Counted from the first letter of the stretch, positions 48,601 through 57,199 are shown. The stretch is DNA of 64,000 nucleotides from Atriophallophorus winterbourni (GCA_013407085.1 JACCGJ010015355.1:1-64000), one strand, 5' to 3'. The notes: generated by a model not told the origin, from the sequence alone. Program-made: numbers and translations.

Positions 48601-48759
48601 ACCACGCAAACTAGCTGCGTCAGCACACATTTGTACAACTTGACCTATTGGCTATGCTACATGAACTCGCCCATCAATCCGTTTTGCTATGCACTATCGA
48701 ACGCGTTGTTCCGTAGGACGTTTTTTAGAATTTTGAGAGGAGATTTTCAAAGACGATGA
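30296..48759 (+). CDS. Muscarinic-type acetylcholine receptor (class A GPCR), four coding exons
   Basis: Join 30296-30685, 39238-39788, 43364-43994, 48013-48759: 772 residues, phases 0/2/0, canonical GT-AG sites. The protein is expected to be a plasma-membrane G-protein-coupled receptor. TM1 has GN (N32); TM2 SLAVTD (D60); the TM2-TM3 loop GYWPLG and C87 are typical of muscarinic receptors. TM3 has the amine-binding D94 and DRY 111-113. TM4 W139, ECL2 C167. The third intracellular loop is very long, about residues 205-683. TM6 has CWTPY (W704, P706, Y707); TM7 has YWLCYMNS and NPFCY (Y736, C739, Y740, N746). Against classical muscarinic receptors, position 3.33 is F95 (Tyr), 3.36 C98 (Ser), 3.37 L99 (Asn), 6.52 H708 (Asn), and TM5 lacks Pro 5.50 (Thr). 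N2 is a glycosylation sequon. Another biogenic-amine receptor is less likely. Confidence 0.92.
30686..32630. other. Receptor intron 1, left part, no recognised repeat
   Basis: Intron 1 is 30686-39237. This left part shows no element I can name. Short frames at 30838-31186 are without features. Confidence 0.45.
32640..34200 (+). mobile_element. CR1-like LINE relic in receptor intron 1
   Basis: Decayed + strand pieces in order: linker ([15 protein letters not shown] near 32700), RT entry ([19 protein letters not shown] near 33070; [13 protein letters not shown] near 33150), palm ([10 protein letters not shown] near 33240; [18 protein letters not shown] near 33340; [10 protein letters not shown] near 33410) and C-terminus ([14 protein letters not shown] near 34120). 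Every motif is damaged. It lies in the sense orientation of the host gene. Confidence 0.65.
34262..34480 (-). repeat. Family A2 hammerhead repeat, one unit
   Basis: Closely similar to 3918-4130 over the whole unit, including the spacer segments ccactgttgcataggg, acaacgaaccacgatg and aatcacatagtgatt. It sits in receptor intron 1, antisense to the gene. Confidence 0.8.
34274..34315 (-). ncRNA. Hammerhead ribozyme, type I, core intact
   Basis: On the - strand CTGATGA is at 34309-34303, stem II TGGC/GCCA with loop AAACA at 34302-34290, GAAA at 34289-34286, then ACCGGT stem III with the GTA cleavage triplet (A at 34280). Stem I pairs CTCAAC with GTGGAG with one A-G mismatch. Cleavage after A rather than C is permitted for hammerheads (NUH rule), usually slower than C. 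Confidence 0.75.
34490..36430. other. Receptor intron 1, unassigned
   Basis: No named element. 36085-36120 keeps only an A1 flank (catttgcatgcatttccagc, then cacacacatcacga) without ribozyme. Frames at 35047-35250 (+), 35062-35370 (-) and 35644-35910 (+) are not recognised. Confidence 0.4.
36430..37100 (+). mobile_element. CR1-like LINE scraps (linker and RT)
   Basis: 36460-36660 encodes [20 protein letters not shown], like the CR1 segment before the RT. Near 37060 the peptide [11 protein letters not shown] resembles the FDSVDHDLL RT motif. Both are + strand and heavily decayed. Confidence 0.5.
37145..37217 (-). repeat. tRNA-like sequence, probable SINE head or tRNA pseudogene
   Basis: On the - strand TAGCCCAGGTCG resembles a pol III box A and, about 54 bp on, GGTTTGAATC resembles box B with flanking GG...CC. 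The spacing matches a tRNA gene. I could not fold a full acceptor stem, so a tRNA-derived SINE or pseudogene is more likely than a working tRNA. Confidence 0.5.
37220..39237. other. Receptor intron 1, right end
   Basis: No recognised gene. A 102-codon - strand frame at 38499-38807 has no family features. The intron ends with gttttgcatttcag. Confidence 0.45.
39238..39788 (+). CDS. Receptor exon 2: TM4, ECL2, TM5 and start of ICL3 (residues 131-313)
   Basis: Starts right after tgcatttcag in phase 0 and ends in phase 2 at AG before GTACAT. Encodes TM4 (ASWLFPAG), ECL2 with C167, TM5 ([20 protein letters not shown]) and a basic, then acidic and Ser/Thr-rich stretch of ICL3. The usual TM5 proline is Thr. 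Confidence 0.93.
40435..40680 (-). repeat. Family A2 hammerhead repeat, decayed, in receptor intron 2
   Basis: Aligns to the A2 unit (cactacaggtttctagctgc, atacagtaagatta, gttcgtacaacgaacc). The core is altered (ATAATAA in place of CTGATGA), so no cleavage is expected. Intron 2 spans 39789-43363. Confidence 0.65.
40880..41045 (+). repeat. Family A2 spacer fragment, inverted relative to 40435-40680
   Basis: Carries aatcactttgtgatt, the nearby tgtatctgaacatcg and the agtataacttt end of the A2 spacer in the opposite orientation, without a ribozyme. Confidence 0.6.
41050..43240 (-). mobile_element. CR1-like LINE, 5'-truncated, in receptor intron 2
   Basis: On the - strand: linker (43179-42817), RT entry and palm (42496-42224: [20 protein letters not shown] and [20 protein letters not shown]), further decayed RT, and C-terminus ([20 protein letters not shown], ending 41161), then 3' UTR with the ccatcctatgg and ttaaaaaccttga sequences shared with 23.4 and 26.95 kb. 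Antisense to the receptor. It ends about 120 bp before exon 3. Confidence 0.85.
43364..43994 (+). CDS. Receptor exon 3: middle of the third intracellular loop (residues 314/315-524)
   Basis: Low-complexity, hydrophilic sequence without membrane segments, as expected for ICL3. It joins exon 2 in phase 2 and ends in phase 0 at CAG before a consensus GTGAGC. Two acceptors 15 nt apart fit the frame: AG at 43362-43363 (used here) or 43347-43348, which would add five residues. A Cys cluster (CYCNECC) lies near the end. Inclusion rests on frame fit, open length and position rather than similarity. Confidence 0.78.
43995..45480. other. Receptor intron 3, left part
   Basis: No named element; frames at 44106-44309, 44376-44612 and 44749-45073 have no features I can defend. 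Confidence 0.4.
45490..46760 (+). mobile_element. RTE-like LINE relic in receptor intron 3
   Basis: 45502-46080 encodes the pre-RT linker ([16 protein letters not shown], then [31 protein letters not shown]). 46300-46760 encodes RT remains ([66 protein letters not shown]). At the catalytic YADD the sequence reads YAKH, so the aspartates and following residues are lost. Sense orientation relative to the receptor. Confidence 0.7.
46770..48012. other. Receptor intron 3, right part
   Basis: No named element. The 111-codon - strand frame at 47000-47335 is unrecognised. It ends with the strong acceptor tctccttttcag. Confidence 0.4.
48013..48759 (+). CDS. Receptor exon 4: end of ICL3, TM6, TM7, C-tail (residues 525-772)
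   Basis: Open in frame from the acceptor (48012) with no stop for 248 codons. An alternative in-frame acceptor at 48027 would drop five residues. Encodes a basic juxtamembrane segment ([10 protein letters not shown]), TM6 with CWTPY, ECL3 with C717/C726, TM7 with YWLCY and NPFCY, and a short helix-8 tail ([15 protein letters not shown]). The TM7 region is the part closest to known muscarinic receptors. Confidence 0.94.
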   Translation, partial: TDNFSEFSSSGQQDSSDYTQNQPVECLCAYHANLVHFDAMTYLSEYTDSSSSYSDRAPWYRRFFFRLVYQCRSQQLRTPCPKNVSKSFENSSNAMWTRWHNFAHRVRKKVHCIGFRQEISPTTGIMNRKRRQTVKARAQSMRASWGHIRTLSALDSHNRRHARKALRTISFILGAFIMCWTPYHIIMMIKGFCDDLTTQTSCVSTHLYNLTYWLCYMNSPINPFCYALSNALFRRTFFRILRGDFQRR

Positions 48760-48795
48760 ATGAAACCTATTTCAAACTGTGACTTTGAAGAATTA

Positions 48796-48801
48796 AATAA
48801 A
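48796..48801 (+). other. Polyadenylation signal AATAAA for the receptor gene
   Basis: AATAAA lies 37 nt after the TGA stop. The 3' UTR would be short. Confidence 0.6.
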
Positions 48802-48804
48802 ACA

Positions 48805-49715
48805 AGTAGATCAAAACGATTCTTATAATAGCTGGATAACGGATACTGCCTCTCGGACACTAAACAAAAGAGAAATATTCAATGAAAAATAGCGTTCTGA
48901 TGTCACGATTAATGGACTCAGTGAACGATTATAACCTCATTAGCTACGATCAATTCCTTATCAGCCTAAGGGCAAGAGTGGCGTCCAGTTAAATTGCATT
49001 TTCAATGGTTCGGAAGAACAAAATAGAAACATAATCTATGCATTGTAAGTTTTTTTTAAAGAAGGGAAGTTAACTAATGAAAGGAGCAGCAGTTGCTCGC
49101 GAACATTAAAATCAATACAAATATGGTTCGAGTAGGACATGTAATCACCTACGGGCACTTCCAGACGATATCACGGCGACACTGCACAACAAGGTTCTAA
49201 ACTTTACGACATTACACGAGAGAGACCACAGACTTGCCGCTTGGCAGTTAGCACTTGAGCCAGATGAGTTTTAACGGCGAATTCTCAAGTGTAAAAGGCG
49301 TTACCCAATTTGAGGATATATTCTGGGATAGTTCACATGTGACACTAATGTGCAATTAATTAAAAGTGGTTCGAGCCTGAAATATGGCTTCACTAATCTT
49401 TTATCATTCTTTTGTTCCACAAACAGACAATATTACTTCCCTACAGTAGGCAATCAGGTATTAATTCGATTACAACAAGACGATCTGCTAAAAAGTTCCG
49501 CATCGATAAGTTCGTCTAATTGCATCGAATTGGTTAATTTATCGATTGACCGTAATGAAACTGATTTTCGATATTCATTTACCACGATGATCGAACATGC
49601 AATAATCGAAATTGAATTCACCAAGGATTTATGAGAACTATAATTGCTGGAAATCGATCCAGTAGGAAACAAAAATCAACTAGATAAAAGCTGTATTAAT
49701 TTTAACAAGGGCACG
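48805..49715. other. Intergenic DNA between two convergent genes
   Basis: No feature recognised apart from the mrps21 3' side. Frames at 49350-49634 (+) and 49454-49672 (-) overlap each other and lack family features. Confidence 0.45.
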
Positions 49716-49717
49716 GA

Positions 49718-49895
49718 TCACCTAGGCCAGGGGTTAGTACGATGAGTGCGCGAGATGAAGTTTATCTTTCTAGTCATTTCTGCATCGTAGATTCGCTTGC
49801 ACCGTTCGTACATGAAACGTTTTCGCCATCGCGTTGGCCTTTCGTAGTATTGCTGCGCGTTGTATGCACTGATTATCTTGTCGGACTGAAGAATT
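49718..49895 (-). CDS. mrps21: mrps21 exon 2 (residues 38-96)
   Basis: Starts after cgatcacag with one base completing Lys38 and ends with TGA at 49720-49718. Arg/Lys-rich, as usual for this rRNA-binding protein. The open frame extends upstream into the intron to 49930, but the family similarity starts at the splice site. Confidence 0.93.
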
Positions 49896-52800
49896 CTGTG
49901 ATCGGATAGGATAGAAAAAAGAAGTAACAAAAATTACGCAAATGACAAGCGAACTTCTGCATGGGCTGTGAAACCCAGTTTATCAGAGTTTACTCCTTTT
50001 CATTATATTAGGAAAAAGATAAATGTAATATTTATCCTATTTACTTATCAGATAAACTAAGGCCATAGGGCAGTGGCATAACTCCGATTTCTTAAAAACG
50101 AAGGTTTTGTTGTAGGTCCGTGAAGTACCGCTCGGGTCGTTGGCCTCATTCGGTCGATGTCGACTATCGATATACTTCACAAGCGCACAACGGTTCCGGA
50201 TCTACAGCGTTTCAAATAACTAAACAATCTGATTGGCGGGATCACTCCAACAGCTATCACAGCGAAAAGCAACACTCGGCCATGAAGCCCATTGATCAGA
50301 GCGTTGGACCGTCGCAGATAATTGTTCAACTATTTTTGCTGCCCACTTTACACCTAGGAATGATGAGGTCTGGGTTGAGCCTATTTCCCGAAACTGGACC
50401 GTCCAATGAAACATCGAACGCCTAGCCTCTACGCCACCGCGTAGTAAGACGATTAACGAGAAACGTGAACGGTAAACTCAGAATAAAATAGATATTATGA
50501 GCATAAAATGACTATTGACGTTCAACAGTAAGCAGATATGAATGGTAGCATATATGCTGCAAAACACCACACTGCACAAAAAGTAGCAATACGCCACGAA
50601 ATGTGTTTGAAACATTAAATGACGATAACGAAAAGGAACCACGAGTTATATTAGGCAAATCGACCACTGATCCTAGTTATGCTTACGTGAACTGACAAAC
50701 TCTAAGCCTAATACAAGGCATAATACTGTTGCACTTTGCCTGGATCAAGATTGTGATTTTTATATACACACAATAGGTTGCTTCACGGTAAGGTCAAAAC
50801 AATGTTGGTGAGTAGAATGCGACTTAGTCAAATTCGCTGTCCTGATTATCATCCTTAATCTGACGAAACTTCTATGTCAGAAGCGACACCTTACCTAAAA
50901 ACTGTTCTTACCGAATGTATTCAAATTTCTTTGCACCATGAATACACGATCAGTCCCAAAATTACACCAACCAATTGGCGATTGTCATCTTTTCCATACT
51001 TGGTTTATACAGATTTGTGATCTCCTTACAACTCGTTTATGCCACTGTGCATTCAATATGTAAACTTAACTTTCAGCAAAGTATAAAGGGAAATTAATGG
51101 TTGTTTTGACGATACTAACTTTCTGATCACACCGCGATCGTATATTAGTCGTTGTTGGCCTCTTCGGTCGATGCTGACAATGGATGTACATCACAATCGC
51201 ATGATTTTTTTCATGTTCGACAGCTTTTGGAATGACTAAACAGTCCGATTCGGGAGTAACAATCTCTCCCGCAGCGCTTGCAACGATAGGCAGTACTCGG
51301 TCGATCGGCGTCAGTTGCACGCAGGCAGCGTGATCTGTGTTCAGCAGCCAAGAGCTGTATATGTTCATCCTCATCTTGCAGAGCTTTCATAGCTCTTTTC
51401 CAAACGTCTTTGTACCGCGAGTGCGGTCTACCCAATGGCTGAGTTCCTGATTTCAACTCACCATAGAGTATATCTTTCGAAACACGACCATTTTCCACTC
51501 TGTAGACGTGGCCAAGCCACCGCAGGCGGCGCTGTCTTAGTAGGGTGAACATGATCTATAGAATAGCTTTTGAAAGCATTTCAGCATTAGTCACTTGGTC
51601 CATCCACGATATGTTCAAGACACGACGGATGCTTCGTAGATGCAAAGCATTCGGCTTCCATTAGTATCTTCCGTGGGTGGTCCAGGTTTCACTGACGTAC
51701 AGTAAAGCATCTAGTATGCACGCACTGTATACCATCATCGTTGTCTTCACAGTCAGCTTGCAGTTACCCCAAACACATGAGTTCAATCGGGACAAAATGA
51801 CAGCTGCTCTGCCAATCAGCTTATCAACATGATCTGGTGAGGAGTACGCTTCCTATATTAGTGCCTAACAAGAATAAAATCAAGCTGATGCCAATGCTTA
51901 GAGCGAAGATGTTTCTAAGAGATGTTATGCTGTAGTTTTGTTCGAAAGAAAGTGTTACTGACATAAAGAATGAGCTGTGTGCACCGTTCTAAAAGGCGTT
52001 GCCCATTTTCATTTGTTTTACCTACTCCGAACCTCCCGAGACAGTTTTGACAAGACTCGTAACATGCACAAATCTCGCATTGAAATCACCCAATACCACT
52101 ACACAGCTTTTGTGGCACGTTTTCGATTATTGTTGTGAGGTTATGATAAAAAGCGTCCTTTTCAGCAGGCGTCACAGAGAGCGTCGGTGCATAAACGCTG
52201 ACCAAAGTAATGGTGACAGTAATACAATTTAGATTTAGAGTCCTAATTCGTTCGTTCCCGCTGCTGATCGGTTCTGCTTCTCTTAGTAGACTTTTTCGCA
52301 CGATAAACCCAACTCCATGCAGTGGAGGCTCATTAGAAGCCGTTCCTTTCCAAAAAAATGTGTAATCTCTTTCTGTTAACATACCAATGTCTGGTAATTG
52401 CGTCTCTTGCAGGACAGCCACGTCGACCTTCGGGGGCCTTGGATCATTGTTAATCACAGCTGATTTTCTTACGCCTCTGATATTCGGGGCGTCGTCGTGA
52501 AAACCTGGAAGCATGGACCGGACGTTCCAGGTTTCCAGTTTCAGAACTGACCTTTGCTGTTTAGTAATTCGTTTCGCTGGTGCGGAAAAATACAGTCTGC
52601 TTTTCGGTTGATTCATAATCCCCGAGGAAAGCCGACCGTGGAAAGAAGATAACTTATAGACCGAGGGCTGCTCAGCTTGAGGCGTGCGGTAGCCGTCCAA
52701 TGAGACCAGAAAATCTCTTTCACCGTCGGAAGCAGACCGAGCTTCTGAGCTCTACGCCAGTTGAACCATGGATTTTAACCAGTATCTGCTGCTTCCCGTG

Positions 52801-55800
52801 TTATTATCCATAGAAGCGGAATGGAGTGTCCTCTCCCTTGGTGTGTTCAGATGCAATTCAATATGAGAACTAGTTGTTGACCATACAGCAAGTGCTCCCT
52901 CTCCTCGACACCACTGTAACCAAAAGAACAGATAGGCTGATACGTTTGGACAACGATGCCGTCGCCGGAGTTGGCAGTACGAAGTTGAATGCAACTTCGG
53001 ACTGACTGACGGGACTCCGGGTCCGGATTTTTCTTCTAGATTGACACCTGAAGCCTATTGCATGATTGGATGTGCCACAATGCAGTGGAGGTTTGAGATA
53101 ATTGTTTACCGTCCCCTAGGTGGACTGCCTTCATGGACTTACGAGCTCTACCTACCTGAAGCCAGCTGGCTTTGAGGCGCCAGTCAGCCGCCTTCGCTCC
53201 TTCTCCTGTCAGTAGAAGTTCCACCGGGTCACACAAAACCACGCGTGCTCGCCAGGAGCTGGATTTGGTTGCTATATGAGACGTGCGCCGTTAGAGCATT
53301 TTTTGAAATTTGGAGCTTATACCCAAAACCGCTCTGGTCGTGACAACCCTGGAACCACACGTATTAGTGTGTATGTATGAAATCACAAGCCTGATCCAGG
53401 TAAAGTGCAGTACAGTCAGTGACTGCGCGTTGGCTGAGATGCCTTCAGGTCGCTTATGTCTAGACAGATATAAGAAACAAAAACAGAAATGGCAGTAAAA
53501 TTCTAGAGTGTTTCCACATGCAGCTCACTACTGGTGGCCAATAAATTTAGCACGGTGTTAGCCGCACAGCAAATAAGTACCACACGAACACACCGTGCAT
53601 GTGTACCGTCGTGTAAAATATAAACATTTGCTCTTAGGAAACTCTGCTACTACTACTACTCCATATTTACTAAACAGGTTATCGTGTGGCTGATTACTTT
53701 AGGCTCAAAAGCTGACGTTGGCAGCGATTGTGAAACTGCCACTTTTGAACTTGATCATTTAGTAACAAATAAATTTAAATATTAATAAAGTGAAATGATT
53801 AGACAACAACGATTTCAGGTTACGATAAAATAAATAAATTAGTTTCACTGAGGTACAAGCTAATGGGAATTTGGAATCCATTGTAAATGGATATCAAATT
53901 AAACGTGCTACTTGTAGTAGTACCAAACAATAAAAAGACGAAATCCAAGCAATTAGATTGAAAATAACAAATTGAGCAGCTCTGAATATATGCAATCAGA
54001 GGTGCCCCAGGCTAAAGATAATGTAAAGTTATCTGACATTTGAAAATCGAGAGGATAGCACGAAATAGCAACAGTTTCAGTGGTACTTATAACTGGTAGC
54101 AAGGAAAAGAAAAGTTCACCATCTAAGAAAAGGCATTTTGAAGGAGTGATTCTGTTCCCACGATTGTCGCCGCAAATAGCTGCAACTGTAAACTCATTGT
54201 CGTCATCTAGCGAAATATTACCGACATTTCTATCCCTCCTACCTGCTTGTTTATCGACTTCTGGAATTTTGAGTTAAGTGTTCTCATCATATTTTGGTTT
54301 ATTAGCTGCTGAAAAGCTCATTCACGGATGTGAAATCGTGTATCATTTCTGTGCTGTTCGGCTAACATCGTGCTAAATTGATTGGCCAACGGTAGTGAGC
54401 TTCATGCTGAAACACGCTGGAGTCTCACTACTATTTCTATTCCCCTCATATCAGTCTAGGCCTGGGCAACCTGACAGTATCGAAGCCCACTTGCAGTCTG
54501 TGACTGTACGGCACTTTGCCTGGATCAGGCTTGTGCTCTCATACCATACTATACCATTTGAAAGGCGTGTAAAACTTTGCAACAAGTGGTGAGTCCCAAT
54601 TAGTCTTAACTACACGTAGAATAAGATACTATACTATACTAATAAGATACTACTACTACAAATACTAGTTCGAAACGCGAAGAGTCCAGCGGATACGCAT
54701 AGCTGATGAGAGGCAAAAACCTCGAAACCGGTCCTGTGCTTCCGGTGAGATTTTAGCGTTTCGGAATGGTATTCTACTTCGATACTATCAGGTTGCCCAG
54801 GCCTAGACAGATATGAGAAAGGGAAACAGCAATGGGAGTGAGTTTCCGGCGTGTTTCCGCATGCAGCTCACTACCGGTGGGCAATAAATTTAGAACGGTG
54901 TTAGCTGCACAGCACAGAAGTGCTGCACGATTGCATATCCGTGCACATCATGCATGCATACATACATGAAAAAAAGATTCGCCATCAAAGATGCTCATTT
55001 GAATGAAATCCCATCACATACACACAGACACACCACGACAGGTTTCGTGTTGTTGGCACTCAGGTAAGGATAGTAGGATCGCGATCCGCTTGCCTTGAAA
55101 CAGTGGAGAAATGGTAAACATTTCGAGCTTGTAAACTACTGTTTGGTAAGGATGGGACGGACAACGTGATCAATCACATGAGCTCAAACACATGTAGATG
55201 GGGTCAAACCGACGGTCATGAACAAAGCACGTGTTTCTACCGCCCACACACCAGGGCCGGTTTTGCGCTGTTTGCACGCATCAAGTAGGGACAGTATGAT
55301 CAACATCCCTGTCTTGACTACCATTCCTCCACTGTTTCAAGGCGTGCGGTTCCTGATCGTACTGTCCCTACCGGATGAGTACAAACAACATGAAACCGGT
55401 CATGGGGTGCGTGTGATTTTAATGTATGCAAATGATCATGTTCTTCATTGGTCATGGGTTTCACCAAATATACATGTGTTTCGGCACATGCGATTGCATA
55501 GGTTGTACGTGCCAACCTTAACTTGTTTAAAGGGTCATAATGTAATAGAATAAATGTGTCGGTGTAGGGTGAAATGAATAAGACACAAGTAAAAAGTCAG
55601 GCAACGCGACGCAGCAGAAGTGTATTAGCAACCCGAAACGGTGAGTAAAGGGACAAATTTTATGCATGCCATCTAGAGTAAAGTATAAAAGATCACTCAC
55701 TTGTTGAGAGCCTGATACGCGGGAACAAACTCATTTTCCTTCACAATAACTGATCTACTCAAATATGGCAAATTTCTGAAATACGCTTCCAATGAGATTC

Positions 55801-55813
55801 GTGAGCCCGACAT
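49718..55813 (-). CDS. mrps21: Mitochondrial ribosomal protein S21 (bS21m), two exons
   Basis: Join (- strand) 55813-55701 and 49895-49718: 96 residues; vertebrate homologues are about 87. Exon 1 carries LSRSVIVKENEFVPAYQALN, matching the N-terminal RTVMV...AY..LN block of the family. Exon 2 carries YYERPTRWRKRFMYERCKRI and YDAEMTRKINFISR, then NPWP, the diagnostic bS21m C-terminal block. The junction rebuilds a Lys codon (AA|A) exactly where the family has its N-(R/K)-I-L motif. The product is a small, basic subunit of the mitochondrial small ribosomal subunit, expected in the matrix. The donor is GTGAGT, the acceptor cacag. The 5.8-kb intron is filled with retroelements and ribozyme repeats. 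Confidence 0.92.
50090..50430 (-). mobile_element. RTE-like LINE 3' tail fragment
   Basis: Similar to the 3' end of the 51-53 kb element (cggtcgatg, atacttcacaagcgcacaacg, ctaaacaatctgattggcgggatcac). The - strand keeps a trace of the C-terminal zinc-finger coding region (CWSDPANQIV). It is in the mrps21 intron. Confidence 0.6.
50435..51055. other. mrps21 intron, unassigned
   Basis: AT-rich; nothing named. A short piece near 50730-50760 (gcactttgcctggatcaag) matches family B. Confidence 0.45.
51060..53280 (-). mobile_element. RTE-like LINE with intact ends, RT core deleted
   Basis: A comparatively GC-rich 5' region (53280-52700) is followed by an APE endonuclease (52700-52086), then a jump to the RT C-terminus at about 51840 (VDKLIGRAAVILSRLNSCVW, VYSACILDALLYVSETWT), WLGHVYRVENGRVSKDILYG, and a terminal C-X2-C...H-X4-C finger (CKRCGRDCYSRIGLFSHSKS, ending 51211). 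The fingers and palm, with the catalytic aspartates, are absent between about 52086 and 51840. Same strand as mrps21, inside its intron. Confidence 0.8.
52086..52700 (-). pseudogene. RTE-type APE endonuclease domain
   Basis: 204 codons open. Motifs: ETWNVRSML near residue 56, VAVLQETQLP (catalytic Glu), FFWKG, GVGFIVRKSLL, LVSVYAPT, and FYHNLTTIIENVP. Truncated before the GDFN and SDH catalytic motifs, so non-functional alone. Confidence 0.8.
53380..53625 (+). repeat. Family B short interspersed repeat
   Basis: Order on +: cacaagcctgatccaggtaaagtgc, cagtgactgcgcgttggct, tctagacagatataag, gtgtttccacatgcagctcactac, aataaatttagcacggtgttagc, then a cacgaacacaccgtgcatg end. Copies of the same order lie at 54.4, 54.75, 56.3, 57.45 and 58.05 kb. 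Confidence 0.75.
53630..54370. other. mrps21 intron, unassigned
   Basis: No named feature. Confidence 0.4.
54375..54560 (-). repeat. Family B repeat, inverted copy
   Basis: Reverse complement of family B from tggccaacggtagtgagc through ctaggcctgggcaacctgac to gcctggatcaggcttgtg. It faces the + copy that starts at about 54565, giving an inverted pair with the ribozyme between the arms. Confidence 0.75.
54565..54975 (+). repeat. Family B repeat with hammerhead-bearing 5' region
   Basis: Left of the shared part (ttgcccaggcctagacagat onward) this copy has a region not seen in the other copies: tggtgagtcccaatt, a TACTA-rich simple run (54627-54662), agttcgaaacgcg (box B-like) and a complete hammerhead (54697-54739). 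Box A/B assignment is tentative. The overall build recalls the schistosome Sm-alpha type of ribozyme-bearing SINE, but the sequence is not recognised as that element. Confidence 0.65.
54697..54739 (+). ncRNA. Hammerhead ribozyme, type I, complete, second family
   Basis: Stem I GCATAG (54697-54702) with CTGTGC (54734-54739), six pairs including one G-U. Core CTGATGA 54703-54709. Stem II GAGG/CCTC with loop CAAAAA. GAAA 54724-54727. ACCGGT stem III without loop and cleavage-site C at 54733. Stems I and II differ completely from family A, while stem III is the same self-complementary hexamer. It lies in the mrps21 intron, antisense to that gene. Confidence 0.85.
55000..55530. repeat. Family A1 hammerhead array: - dimer plus inverted + unit
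   Basis: Two - strand units with stem III sites at about 55039 and 55257 (period about 218 bp), then a + unit at 55320-55530. The first lacks three core bases (CTGAGTG), the second reads TTGATGC, and the + unit reads CGGATGA with a weakened stem II, so all three ribozymes are probably dead. The spacer is well kept (cttgaaacagtggagaaatg, atcaatcacatgagctcaaa, cacatgtagatggggtcaaa). The array lies in the mrps21 intron. Confidence 0.75.
55701..55813 (-). CDS. mrps21: mrps21 exon 1 (residues 1-37)
   Basis: ATG at 55813-55811, donor GTGAGT at 55700. Only four bases (acca) separate the ATG from tatattttag, a candidate acceptor for a 5' UTR intron or a spliced leader. Too short to stand out as an ORF; found by the family motif SVIVKENEF...AY.ALN and by the exact phase match with exon 2. 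Confidence 0.9.
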
Positions 55814-55814
55814 T

Positions 55815-56255
55815 GGTCTAAAATATAAAGATAGATGGGGGATAACGACGTGAACACAGGAAAGAAACTCGAGTCAACTTAAAGATTTAAGTTTCTATAG
55901 ATGGTACGCTGTAATCTAGAATTCGATGTATTAGCCAAGGTTAACCCATACGCAGCCGGGGTGATAGTAAGGAGACCATAATAACTATAGAACGTCTCTA
56001 CATGGTGTGCGTTTGACAACAGAGTCTAGCTCTGAGCATGCATGATTGACTTCTACAAGCCTGACGGACTTTTTTACTAACAGAAGGGGCGAAATGTGAC
56101 GGGCGCCTTAAAAACCAGTTTTCTACGGCCAGATGGAGCTCGTCAGTAAGTAATTGCTGTCAATCCAGGGGAAGGTAAACCGGGATCCCGAATCCTGCTG
56201 AGTGTTGTTCGATCGGCTTTATCGTGGTTACAAATAAAGACATTGTCGATATATG
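55815..56255. other. Upstream region of mrps21
   Basis: Would contain its promoter if no 5' UTR intron exists. No TATA box or other site can be assigned with confidence. Confidence 0.35.
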
Positions 56256-56350
56256 TCGATATGGGGGGAAATAGAAATAGAAATGGTAGACACTCCAGTG
56301 TGTTTCAGCACACAGCTCATTAACGTTGGCAAATGATAGACATCCAGTTA
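56255..56350 (+). repeat. Family B repeat fragment
   Basis: Keeps gtcgatatgg, aaatagaaatgg, actccagtgtgtttcagc and acagctcattaacgttggca; ends are lost. Confidence 0.55.
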
Positions 56351-56354
56351 AGTG

Positions 56355-57195
56355 TATCTGCTAATTGTCTGAACATACTCCATAATCATATGCCTTTTCT
56401 GACGTTCATTGTAGTCACCATAGATGGAGATGATTCAATTATACCTTCTAGCGGCTAACGCTGGATTTCCGAATCGATACAACGTGAGTGGATGAAAGAA
56501 TGCCGCTTGGATTCTGTAGGATAAGACTTGCATTCAGGGGAAACAGTTTGGTAAAAAAAAACGATGAGTTAACTTTTGTTGTAATTAGTGCATAGATTGA
56601 AAGAGAATATATACGGCCACCAAACAGGATTTCGAATGATTCATGCAATTTGCATTTGGTATGACTGGCAATTTAAGCCGTGAATAAAAAGAATATGTGT
56701 ATTTTGCGTTGGCAACACTGACCCTCGGTTATACTTGTGAGTTCGGTATTCACCAAAGTGATTTCGTTCCTATAACATCAATGCTACAAAATTATTACCA
56801 ACAGCGGAATTAGGAACTGAGAACTGCCCATTACTGCGAGAGCTTGCAAAAGTACTCCTTGACAGAAACGTTAGCGGCAGTATCATATAAATAGAAAACA
56901 GCAGCATAGCAGAAATGTGTTGGCATGACAGAATTTACAGACTGATTTCGATTATGCTTTATACTTGATGACAGGCAAACCTTTTGGTAATAAACCCTCT
57001 TCTACAATTTGTGATGATTGGATAAAGCATATACTGAATTAGAAAAAATTGAGTGCCTGGAAGTTAGGCTCATAATTAAATTCACAATTGGAGTAGTATG
57101 GGTGCAAAACAGTATATGATTAAGAGATGATGATAAACAAAAAGCAATTATGGCAACGTCGCCTGATCGTAGCCACATCTGAAATCTGTCAGGAG
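56355..57195. other. Non-coding DNA
   Basis: No recognised feature; the 66-codon - strand frame at 56448-56648 has no known motif. Confidence 0.4.
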
Positions 57196-57199
57196 ACCC

